Positions 44,756 to 52,456 of a stretch of DNA of 64,000 nt are shown piece by piece (positions within the stretch are counted from its first letter, which is position 1; each line of letters begins with the position of its first letter). Below the pieces are notes generated by a model. That model was given only the letters and a program-made list of their open reading frames with translations. It did not search any database and was not told the origin of the DNA. The DNA lies in NCBI RefSeq assembly GCF_016278365.1, contig NZ_JADQBZ010000008.1, positions 62,001 to 126,000 of the forward strand. Reading direction: 5' to 3'. The stretch comes from Methanolobus sp. Its GTDB lineage: Archaea > Halobacteriota > Methanosarcinia > Methanosarcinales > Methanosarcinaceae. A program made the position numbers and the translations under genes.

Positions 44756-47596
44756 ATGGAAAGAATATACAAATACTATCCGGAGGATTTCGGAGAATTA
44801 ACTGTAAAAGTCGTACACATGGACCTCCTTTTCGATATGTTTGCCGACTATACAAAAGTAACATCTAAGCTGAAAATTAAAACCCTTGAAAATCCTATCA
44901 CTGAACTTGAACTGAACTGCAAGAACCTTGAGATCATATCCGTAAGTTGCATAGAACAGGATATTGATTATGAATACAAGAAAAAAGATGATATCCTCCT
45001 GATAAAATTCTGCCAGGCCGTATCTGAAAATACTGAGATCATAATCATTACCCATACCATCTGCAGACCTACAAAAAATATACTGGAAGGCCTCTATTAT
45101 GATGAAACCCCTGCAGGCGCTCCACCCCAGCAGATAACCCAGTGTCAGCAATGGGGATTCCAGAGAATCGTGCCATGCATAGATGACATGGTAGCCAAAT
45201 GCACTTACACTACAACCATCATTGCGGATGAGAGGTATACCAATCTCATAACCAACGGCGATATTACAGAAGCAAGGCATTCGGTTGGAAATGGAAGGGA
45301 CATGATCGTCTATGAAAACTCAATTACGCCTATGGCCCCGTATCTTTTTTTCCTGGGTGTGGGCACCTATGACACATTCAAAAGAGAATTCGAATATCCG
45401 GATGGACACACCTTTGACCTGGAAATGCTGGTGCCTCCTGGTTCTGATCCCTTGGTAGCTCAGAAAGCTCTTGATGTTCTCCACGATTCTATTATGTGGA
45501 TCTATCTTTTCACAGGCAGCCATCAGTACGATCAGTTTGAAAAACGAAGAGATATCATGGCTATGGTCAGGGAAAGGGACCTGCTTAAAAGTAAGGCTGA
45601 CGATGCTAGTGAACAGATCGAAAAGATAAGGGGAGATCTGAACAAAGCAGTAGGATCGATACGGACCGGATACAGATATACAGGTTCCGTTTACAGAGAA
45701 ATAGGTATGCAGAATTCCAATTTTGGTGGTATGGAAAATGTAGGAAATACAACCATTAGCACCAATCGCATAATGCCCTTCCCTCAGATGACTGACAGTG
45801 CTTTTGAGTATATGATGAGGGTAAAGGTTCATGAATTCTACCATAACCTGAACGGCTCCGAAGTAACCGGGAAAAGTCCTTTTGAACTATGGCTTAACGA
45901 GGCAGTTACCGTTCATATAGAGAGAATGTATCATGCATACCATTTTGGCGAAAAATATAGCCGTCTTCAGGAAGTCCTTGATTTTCTGGCTCCCGGCTCC
46001 GGAACCTTTGCTCTTGACAGAGGAGCAGCTTCCATGCCGATCATTCCGGATGGATTCAATGACCCTGATGATCTTATCACTGCAGTGACCTATGTAAAAG
46101 CTCCTGAATTTGTAGCGATGATAGAAACCCTGATTGGGAAAGAAAACTTTGCAAAGGCACTGAATGTCTATCATTCCAGATATAAACACTCAAATGCTTC
46201 AAGCTGGGACTGGATCGAAGTGATGGAAGAGGTTTTGGGACAGGATCTTAACGGAATGGCAAATACCTGGCTGAAGCAGACACAGTTCCCGTTAGTCCAT
46301 GTAAGGTCTTCATATGATGGAAATAAAAGAACTTTTATATTGTCCTTAGAACAGGAAATTCCAGAAGGAGCAGCATTTTGGGAATTCCCGGTGTGTGCAG
46401 CCCTTGTAGACGAGCAAGGAAATGATCTTGCCGAAGTTATGGAGCAGATGAAGGGCAAGGAAAAAGAAATATTCATCACTGATGTGGATAAACCTGCTTT
46501 TTTATCCATGAACCGGGGATATTCTTTTTTTGGCAAAGTAATTCATGATGTGGATATTGATGAGCTGATTTTACAGGCTAAAAAGGACAGGGATCTGATA
46601 AACAGGTTCATTGCATTCTACAAAATTGCAGATATCGAAAAAATGGAATTAATTGAGGACATTAATCGTCTTCCTTCAAAAGGATTTACAGACCTCTATC
46701 ATGAGCTTATCCGGAATCACGACCTTATGAAGGAAGCGGGTGCTCAGTTCCTGACGATCTTTGAATCCGTAGAGGATGAGAAACTTGCACACAGGTACCA
46801 GTTGTTGTATGAAGTTAAGCAAAAACTTCTCAAAGCAATAGCAAGCAGACATGAAGATTCCCTAATATCACTTTATCGGGTTTACAGTGAAAAGGAAAAT
46901 ATATCTAAGAATAAAGATCAGGATCATCTGAATGAGCAGGTAAACGCGATCAAGGATCGCCAGGTAAAGAATAAGTGTTTATCAATCCTTTCGATCCTTG
47001 ATACTCCCATAGTACACGATATTATCCGGGAACAGTTTGAGACAGCCCGGAACGCCACGAATAAATTAAGTGCTTTGAGTTATTATCTTGACAGTTCGGC
47101 ACCTGATAAGATCCAGCTTATGCAAACTTTCCAGAACGAGGCAGAAAAACATCCGGTAAGCTGGGAAGCTTTCCTGAGGGTTATAGGAAGTAATAACGGT
47201 GATAGTGTGTTTGACCTGGTCAGACAGGTTGAACAATCCGAGGCTTTCAGGATAGAACAGGCAAATGACCAGCGAGCCCTTTACGGAAGTTTCGCGTTTA
47301 ACCGGAAGAAATCTCTGCAAACCGAAAAGGGACGGAAATTGCTTGGAGATATAGTTCTCAAGCTGGCAGAAGTCAATGAATACAATACAGTAAACATACT
47401 CAACGTCCTTGCCAACATTGATAAGATGGAAGACGAATATCACATACCTCTTGTGGGAATGATGGTTGATTTCCTGGATAAGCTTGATTCTGACCATACA
47501 CCAAGCGTGTACAACAGAATCAGGAAGATATTGCTTAATACTCCAAAAGCCGTGAAAAGATACGAAGAAATTTATGGGAAAATTAAGCTGGGTTAA
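44756..47596 (+). CDS. M1-family aminopeptidase-like metalloprotease
   Basis: A 946-residue cytoplasmic zinc protease of the M1 type. The exopeptidase motif appears as GGMENVGNT (GAMEN-like), and the zinc site HEFYHNLNGSEVTGKSPFELWLNEAVTVH near residue 358 keeps HExxH-x18-E. The C-terminal 400 residues are helical, as in ERAP/tricorn-interacting-factor relatives. It should trim N-terminal residues from peptides, perhaps those left by the proteasome. The ATG after AGGTGATTTG is preferred to the preceding TTG. A strong palindromic terminator follows; the gene is transcribed alone. Confidence 0.92.
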   Translation: MERIYKYYPEDFGELTVKVVHMDLLFDMFADYTKVTSKLKIKTLENPITELELNCKNLEIISVSCIEQDIDYEYKKKDDILLIKFCQAVSENTEIIIITHTICRPTKNILEGLYYDETPAGAPPQQITQCQQWGFQRIVPCIDDMVAKCTYTTTIIADERYTNLITNGDITEARHSVGNGRDMIVYENSITPMAPYLFFLGVGTYDTFKREFEYPDGHTFDLEMLVPPGSDPLVAQKALDVLHDSIMWIYLFTGSHQYDQFEKRRDIMAMVRERDLLKSKADDASEQIEKIRGDLNKAVGSIRTGYRYTGSVYREIGMQNSNFGGMENVGNTTISTNRIMPFPQMTDSAFEYMMRVKVHEFYHNLNGSEVTGKSPFELWLNEAVTVHIERMYHAYHFGEKYSRLQEVLDFLAPGSGTFALDRGAASMPIIPDGFNDPDDLITAVTYVKAPEFVAMIETLIGKENFAKALNVYHSRYKHSNASSWDWIEVMEEVLGQDLNGMANTWLKQTQFPLVHVRSSYDGNKRTFILSLEQEIPEGAAFWEFPVCAALVDEQGNDLAEVMEQMKGKEKEIFITDVDKPAFLSMNRGYSFFGKVIHDVDIDELILQAKKDRDLINRFIAFYKIADIEKMELIEDINRLPSKGFTDLYHELIRNHDLMKEAGAQFLTIFESVEDEKLAHRYQLLYEVKQKLLKAIASRHEDSLISLYRVYSEKENISKNKDQDHLNEQVNAIKDRQVKNKCLSILSILDTPIVHDIIREQFETARNATNKLSALSYYLDSSAPDKIQLMQTFQNEAEKHPVSWEAFLRVIGSNNGDSVFDLVRQVEQSEAFRIEQANDQRALYGSFAFNRKKSLQTEKGRKLLGDIVLKLAEVNEYNTVNILNVLANIDKMEDEYHIPLVGMMVDFLDKLDSDHTPSVYNRIRKILLNTPKAVKRYEEIYGKIKLG

Positions 47597-47618
47597 GACC
47601 TGAAGTATACTTCAGGTC
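47597..47618 (+). terminator. palindromic terminator of the M1 aminopeptidase gene
   Basis: GACCTGAAGTA and its exact reverse complement TACTTCAGGTC form an 11-bp arm pair with no spacer, followed by a five-T run. The arms start directly after the stop codon. Confidence 0.75.
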
Positions 47619-47667
47619 TGTTTTTACTGTAAGGGTCTGACTACTTCTGCAACGTAATCGATATTTC

Positions 47668-47682
47668 GGCTCTGTAGAAGTC
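47668..47682. repeat. solitary CTCTGTAGAA end sequence
   Basis: GGCTCTGTAGAAGTC matches the ends of the palindromic elements near 9180-9232 and, in opposite orientation, the copy at 44512-44524. A second arm in the vicinity was not found. Confidence 0.35.
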
Positions 47683-47723
47683 CTCAATATTCAGGTAAGA
47701 GTAATAGTCCGTGATTATCTCAA

Positions 47724-47846
47724 ATGTACTGCCAGCTATTGACCGAGCTGGTCAAAATTGATGAGATGATGCCGATATTGATAGGTTTCCTACATAGCAA
47801 AAAAGGTGCCAATAGGAATTATGCAAAATATCTGTTTCTTGGCTGA
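47724..47846 (+). CDS. doubtful small reading frame, 40 codons
   Basis: A frame starting MYCQLLTELVKIDEMMPILIG and ending AKYLFLG, lying next to the element end at 47668 and overlapping the 3' end of the opposite FilR1-type gene. Upstream, another frame reads NIQVRVIVRDYLKCTAS before a stop, so this could be a decayed transposase-like gene. No ribosome binding site is apparent. It may equally be chance. Confidence 0.2.
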   Translation: MYCQLLTELVKIDEMMPILIGFLHSKKGANRNYAKYLFLG

Positions 47847-48628
47847 ACCTGGGTAACTGGAATTGAATCCTCAAAATAATATCCAAACAGATCTTTACCC
47901 CACTCAGCTGCAAGCGGGTTTGAGCATAGAACTCCTTTGTTGTCATATCCTCCATTGTTCTTCAGCAGGTGAAGCAAGAGATAATAGTCATTGTACATGA
48001 AATCCTGAAAAGCCATTTTCTTTGGATAAATATAGAAGTGAACAGATTTGTTTTTGACAAGCTTTTCTAAGTATCTAGTACAACGACTCCCTGCTTTGTC
48101 AAGCATGGTCTTTGAGAGGATAACATGTATGCTGACATTCTTTTGAGCAAGATCAGATAATGATGCAAGATATTTTGGATCAAAGAACGCAGTAACTACA
48201 AAAAGAGAGCCAGACATGAAGGAAGTTTGGATAATCTCCCTATTAAGTTCGTCTGCATTTGAAAGGGGAGTATTTACTACTTTACACATTCCCAGCTCAT
48301 CCACTCTTTTTATGAGGTGAGAGGGGATGAGATCAAGACGATGGCTTCCCCAGTAATCAATATCGCTGTCCAGGACATTAGCAGTGCTTAACAGAGAAAT
48401 CATTTTACTAACCATTAGTTTCCCTATAGTTGTTAACTTCCACACATCTTCGGATCGGGCGACAAGGAAACTATCTTCTAAAACCCTCATGTACGAAAGT
48501 AAATCCTGCCTGCTCATTTCCAGTGACTCGAAGATAAACTCCGTGTCATGAGGTCCGCTCTTTAAGAACAGAAGTATATTCTTTATTTCCTCACATGAGA
48601 ATACAATATCAATGACTGGTTTGTTCAC
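47819..48628 (-). CDS. FilR1/DUF1724-type transcriptional regulator
   Basis: A winged-helix regulator of the methanogen FilR1 (DUF1724) family. The N-terminal DNA-binding part reads IDIVFSCEEIKNILLFLKSGPHDTEFIFESLEMSRQDLLSYMRVLED and VWKLTTIGKLMVSKM, and the C-terminal ligand-binding part has HVILSKTMLDKAGSRC, YNDYYLLLHLLKNNGGYDNKGVLCSN and EWGKDLFGYYF. Relatives control filament formation and methane-gene expression in Methanothrix and Methanosarcina. There is no ATG near the start; GTG at 48628 or 48637 (after GGGG) gives the canonical N-terminus, while a TTG at 48673 is also open. Target genes unknown. Confidence 0.8.
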   Translation of the reverse strand: MNKPVIDIVFSCEEIKNILLFLKSGPHDTEFIFESLEMSRQDLLSYMRVLEDSFLVARSEDVWKLTTIGKLMVSKMISLLSTANVLDSDIDYWGSHRLDLIPSHLIKRVDELGMCKVVNTPLSNADELNREIIQTSFMSGSLFVVTAFFDPKYLASLSDLAQKNVSIHVILSKTMLDKAGSRCTRYLEKLVKNKSVHFYIYPKKMAFQDFMYNDYYLLLHLLKNNGGYDNKGVLCSNPLAAEWGKDLFGYYFEDSIPVTQVQPRNRYFA

Positions 48629-48860
48629 TATCAGCACGTTTCCCCAAAACTCACCATCCCCGTCCCATATCAAGTATGTAAATGTAGATACTTAAACCAA
48701 ACAGAAATTGTGGTAATAAGGGCAAGTACAGGTTTACAGCTCCTCGATCAGAGATGAGACCATCAATAAATTCAATATTAAGAACAGCTACCAGTCCTAA
48801 AGCAAAGACCTCTAAACAAAAGATACAGTAATGTATAGGTAAAATATATTCCTTTAAACA

Positions 48861-49499
48861 ATGCCATCTGAAGACAACATCACTGGAACGGTCAGTTCCG
48901 GGAAACCCACGACTTTCTGTACACTGACAGATGATGCGGTTTCTACCCGAAGAAGGGATATTCTGATCTTAGGACTGCTAATTATATTCATTTTAGCATG
49001 GTCTGTTTTTCTGGTACACTATCCGCCGGAAGAGATTGTCGGGCATCTGGGAGTAAACAATACATACCTGCTTGTTTTCCTGCTGGCTGCCATAGGCGGC
49101 GTGTCTGCGTTCACTTCAACGTCCTTTTACACAGCACTGGTAACGATATCCCTGGGAGGAGTCGAACCGGTATGTATCGCAGTTTTTGCAAGTGTCGGGC
49201 TTACATTGGGAGATATCGTATTCTATGTTATCGGTAAAAAAGGAAAACAATGTGTTCCTTCAAAATATGGAAAACATCTAGGCCGGTCTTTGCAATTAGT
49301 CAAAGATGCCGGTGACAAGAAAGTAGCTTTGCTGATATTTGCCTACTCTTTGACCCCACTCCCCAGTGACATACTGGCAATTGGACTTGCACTTGCGGGT
49401 TTCCCCCTTAAGAAAATGGTGCCTCCGTTACTTATAGGGAACTTTGTACTTATTCTTGTGCTGGCAGAGCTCGCTGTATATGGCTATCAGTTATTCTAG
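48861..49499 (+). CDS. VTT-domain (DedA/SNARE-associated type) membrane protein
   Basis: A 212-residue protein with four to five membrane helices and the VTT-type core: FTSTSFYTALVTISLGGVEPVCIAVF, then ASVGLTLGDIVFYVIGKKGKQ and LTPLPSDILAIGLALAGFPLKK. VTT/DedA proteins are half-transporters or lipid scramblase relatives. A hydrophilic N-terminal segment of about 30 residues precedes the first helix. It lies 202 bases before the ATPase-MscS pair on the same strand, so a link is possible but the gap is long. Confidence 0.75.
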   Translation: MPSEDNITGTVSSGKPTTFCTLTDDAVSTRRRDILILGLLIIFILAWSVFLVHYPPEEIVGHLGVNNTYLLVFLLAAIGGVSAFTSTSFYTALVTISLGGVEPVCIAVFASVGLTLGDIVFYVIGKKGKQCVPSKYGKHLGRSLQLVKDAGDKKVALLIFAYSLTPLPSDILAIGLALAGFPLKKMVPPLLIGNFVLILVLAELAVYGYQLF

Positions 49500-49629
49500 G
49501 CGCAAGAATAGATGATCAATCTTTAGGACCAGAGCTGTTTGTTGGATATCGGTTAGGTCCGTTTAAAGACACAATCCATTATCTGAAGCGTTTTTAAATT
49601 CAGGGGATCTGTTTTCGCGAGCATTCTGC

Positions 49630-49637
49630 AAACAGAT
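49630..49637. repeat. inverted repeat arm upstream of the ATPase gene
   Basis: AAACAGAT at 49630-49637 is the exact complement of ATCTGTTT at 49607-49614, 15 bases apart. It lies about 65 bases before the ATPase start and could be an operator, but an 8-bp match of this kind is not rare. Confidence 0.25.
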
Positions 49638-49701
49638 GAATACTTATATTTGTTCCACCAGATTTACTTGAAGAATATATTCCGGGTAAAGAGGTGTGGG
49701 G

Positions 49702-50754
49702 ATGCCGGGAGAGTTTATCGGGTATAAGGATGAGATTAAGAAAATAGAGGATACTATCATAGATTTTGGCTCGGAACCGGGTGCCAGCATAGCCATAATC
49801 GCCGGACCTTATACAGGAAAGTCGACCCTTATGGACAATTTATACTATAAATTTCCATTGATGTCCACCAGAATAAAAATCCCTGCTGAATGGGATAGCT
49901 ATGAAGATTGTGAGAAAGCACTTAACAGGGTTCAGGAAAAGATAGTCTTCATCGATGATTGTCATCTGCTTTACAGGAGAAGGGTAGGTGGTTTTCAAAC
50001 ACTTAGAAAATACCTGGATCATATTGCAACTCACCCGGAGCATCTGTTCATAACTTCCTGGAACATCTTCTCATGGGAATATCTCAACGAAACGCTTCAC
50101 ATCGAAAAGCATTTCCCCACTCAGATCCACTTGCATGGGCTGGAAGCTGATGAAATTAAGTCTATTATTATGTCTGACTACAATACCGGGGAAGTAATAT
50201 TTGAAAGCGGGGACAAGAACACCATAGAACGATACCTTATATTTGAGAAGTATCCTCTGCGAATAAAGAACCTCGAAAGGACTATCGATATCCCGGTTCC
50301 CAAACTGAATTACAGTTTGCTGAATAGTCAGCTAAACAATTTCTTAAACCGCGTATTAAAAAAAAAGTCGCGACAAAATGAGAACGAAAAAACACCTGAA
50401 GAGCTGGCATTCCTCCGAATAAAGGACATCTCTTCCGGTAATATCCGGCTGGCACAGATTATCTGGCAAAAAAGCCTGCACAATTCGACAATCAAAGTAG
50501 ACGAGATATATTTACCCTCTTTTAAGGCCAAGCTTGACTATGACACAACCTTTGTCGGTTTCCTGATACTTTCAATGGGGAAAGTAAGCCAGGACAGTCT
50601 TGAAGACGCTATCGGGGATGAGATAGATGTAGTAAGGTCCCTGGCGATACTCCGTAAGCACGAGTTGATCGATATCAGGGACAGAATATGTTCGGTAAAT
50701 CCCGAAGCAATACAATACATTGAATCACTGGCCAAAGATGCGAGGATGAGATAA
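49702..50754 (+). CDS. P-loop ATPase of the AAA/STAND type with C-terminal winged helix
   Basis: A 350-residue soluble ATPase. Walker A is GPYTGKST (about 35-42), Walker B is KIVFIDDCH (about 92-100), and the C-terminus holds a winged-helix-like segment (FVGFLILSMGKVSQDSLEDAIGDEIDVV and RSLAILRKHELIDIRDRICSV). This layout resembles archaeal ATPase/STAND NTPases. The stop overlaps the start of the MscS gene (ATAATG), so the two proteins are made together. I do not recognise a named family. The ATG at 49702 after AGAGGTG is preferred to a GTG two codons earlier. Its ATPase might gate or sense the channel state, which is speculation. Confidence 0.75.
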   Translation: MPGEFIGYKDEIKKIEDTIIDFGSEPGASIAIIAGPYTGKSTLMDNLYYKFPLMSTRIKIPAEWDSYEDCEKALNRVQEKIVFIDDCHLLYRRRVGGFQTLRKYLDHIATHPEHLFITSWNIFSWEYLNETLHIEKHFPTQIHLHGLEADEIKSIIMSDYNTGEVIFESGDKNTIERYLIFEKYPLRIKNLERTIDIPVPKLNYSLLNSQLNNFLNRVLKKKSRQNENEKTPEELAFLRIKDISSGNIRLAQIIWQKSLHNSTIKVDEIYLPSFKAKLDYDTTFVGFLILSMGKVSQDSLEDAIGDEIDVVRSLAILRKHELIDIRDRICSVNPEAIQYIESLAKDARMR

Positions 50755-51641
50755 TGTCGGATCACAATCCAAACCCTGCAGAGGTTCTGTTATCTATCCT
50801 GAATTTTGAAGTTGTCCTTCAGATTACCGTCCTATTGGTGGTATCTTACATATTTGTAAAGGTGGTTGTTTCCCTTCTTTTCCGCCTGTCGGAGAGATTT
50901 GATAGTCACCGGGTGCATATCCGTATGATTGCACCTCTTTTTAAGATTGTGTTCTATCTTATCGTGATATACTATATCGCCTCGTATGTTCTTTCAATTT
51001 CTTCAAGTCAGCTTGTAGCTTTTAGTGCACTTACGGGCGCAATAATAGGTTTTGGCCTGAAAGATATTTTTGCTGATGTTGCCGGAGGAATAGTGATCAT
51101 ACTTGAGAGCACCTATCATGTAGGCGATCAGATAAGGATGGGAGATTACTATGGCGAGGTTATTGATATCGGTCTCCGGTCTACCCAACTCAGGACCCCG
51201 GATGATAACACTGTCTCTGTCCCAAACAACCTGATCTTTATAGAAAGTGTTGCCAGCGGTAACTATGGAAAATCGGAGATGATGGTGATTACAGACATGT
51301 TCATCGATCCGCAGTCAGACGCATACCTTGCCATGAAGATCTCAGAAGAGGCAGCTCTAACTTCAAAGTACATCTTCCTGAATGAAAAACATGGGGTCAC
51401 TATATTGTTGAACGAGTTTCCTTCCCATCTCAGGGTACGCATCAAGGCATACGTCAATGACCTTAGATACGAATTTGAGTTCAGGTCAGACATAACCCGG
51501 CGAAGCTGGAAGGCTTTTGCACAACATGATATAAAAGCTCCTGAGGCATTCTTCCCGGGATATTATCAGAGGGAACCCGGTGAGAGTTTTTCCCCGGACA
51601 GGCCATCGCGCTCGGAGAGAGTTGGTTTTGAGAATATATGA
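50754..51641 (+). CDS. MscS-type mechanosensitive ion channel
   Basis: A 295-residue small-conductance channel. Three membrane helices (about 20-42, 59-82, 86-116) end in the pore-lining TM3 (ALTGAIIGFGLKDIFADVAGGIVIILE), followed by the MscS beta domain (YHVGDQIRMGDYYGEVIDIGLRSTQLRTPDDNTVSVPNN) and a C-terminal alpha/beta domain. It should release solutes on hypo-osmotic shock. The start overlaps the upstream ATPase stop, which is unusual for MscS genes and suggests a coupled unit. The tail is charged and Ser/Arg-rich. Confidence 0.92.
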   Translation: MSDHNPNPAEVLLSILNFEVVLQITVLLVVSYIFVKVVVSLLFRLSERFDSHRVHIRMIAPLFKIVFYLIVIYYIASYVLSISSSQLVAFSALTGAIIGFGLKDIFADVAGGIVIILESTYHVGDQIRMGDYYGEVIDIGLRSTQLRTPDDNTVSVPNNLIFIESVASGNYGKSEMMVITDMFIDPQSDAYLAMKISEEAALTSKYIFLNEKHGVTILLNEFPSHLRVRIKAYVNDLRYEFEFRSDITRRSWKAFAQHDIKAPEAFFPGYYQREPGESFSPDRPSRSERVGFENI

Positions 51642-51669
51642 TTAGCGACTTATAATAGATACTGCTTTT

Positions 51670-52392
51670 TTATATGACTGGAGTTTCTATCTCCAGCTTC
51701 ACATCATAATCGTAAATGTCGACACGATTATTTATAGCGACCGGGGTCATCAATCCCTGAACATTCATTATGAACTCAATACGACTTTCTATGGAAGTTA
51801 TACGATAACTGTCCTTTTCGATAGTGTACTTTATACTGTATTCCTTCAGTTGCTCGTCACCTTTAAGTTGCATGCCTGTCTTTCCGGTCTCCCTCAGCAG
51901 TGCATCGTTATCAGGTAAAGCTGTGAGGATAAAATAGGAATCTGTCTTTTCCATACTCAGAGCCGTGGAATTTGCCAGAAGAATATTAGCCTGGGTTAGC
52001 TGGTCATATGTGTCCCATATTTTCCCGTCAAGTCCTTTTTTTTCCCATGAATCTTCATTGTTCCTGAAATATGCATCATCACCACTTACTATAATATCAA
52101 ACGAATCCCCGATAGAGTTCAGTTTGACAACCATCTTTCCATTAGAATAATCCACAGAACCATTTCCTCTGACAAGAGTGAAAACTTCACCCATCATTGA
52201 TATATTACTGTGAATGTCAAACTGGTAGGAACTGACACCCCTGGAAGTATGAAGTATCTTGCCTGCAAGTGAATAAGCATCATTTGCTTCCCTGTGTTCA
52301 AGATAATAGGTCGCAAGAAGGACCAGGATACATGCGAGACAAATAAAAAGAAGCACTCTTTTATCAATCCCGATTTTATCTGACAACGGCAC
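51670..52392 (-). CDS. membrane-anchored LolA-like protein of unknown function
   Basis: A 240-residue protein with one N-terminal membrane segment (VLLFICLACILVLLATYYLE) and an external beta-rich domain (SSYQFDIHSNISMMGEVFTLVRGNG, DNDALLRETGKTGMQLKGDE) with the half-barrel pattern seen in LolA-type and DUF6612-like proteins. The start is a GTG directly after GGAGGGATATGA, a strong site. It lies 64 bases downstream of the giant TSP3-repeat protein on the same strand and may be co-transcribed with it, perhaps as an envelope partner. No firm family. Confidence 0.65.
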   Translation of the reverse strand: MPLSDKIGIDKRVLLFICLACILVLLATYYLEHREANDAYSLAGKILHTSRGVSSYQFDIHSNISMMGEVFTLVRGNGSVDYSNGKMVVKLNSIGDSFDIIVSGDDAYFRNNEDSWEKKGLDGKIWDTYDQLTQANILLANSTALSMEKTDSYFILTALPDNDALLRETGKTGMQLKGDEQLKEYSIKYTIEKDSYRITSIESRIEFIMNVQGLMTPVAINNRVDIYDYDVKLEIETPVI

Positions 52393-52456
52393 TCATATCC
52401 CTCCGTATTCGCTGTGATCGTACAACCAATTATCCTGTTGCCGTTATCATGAAAGT

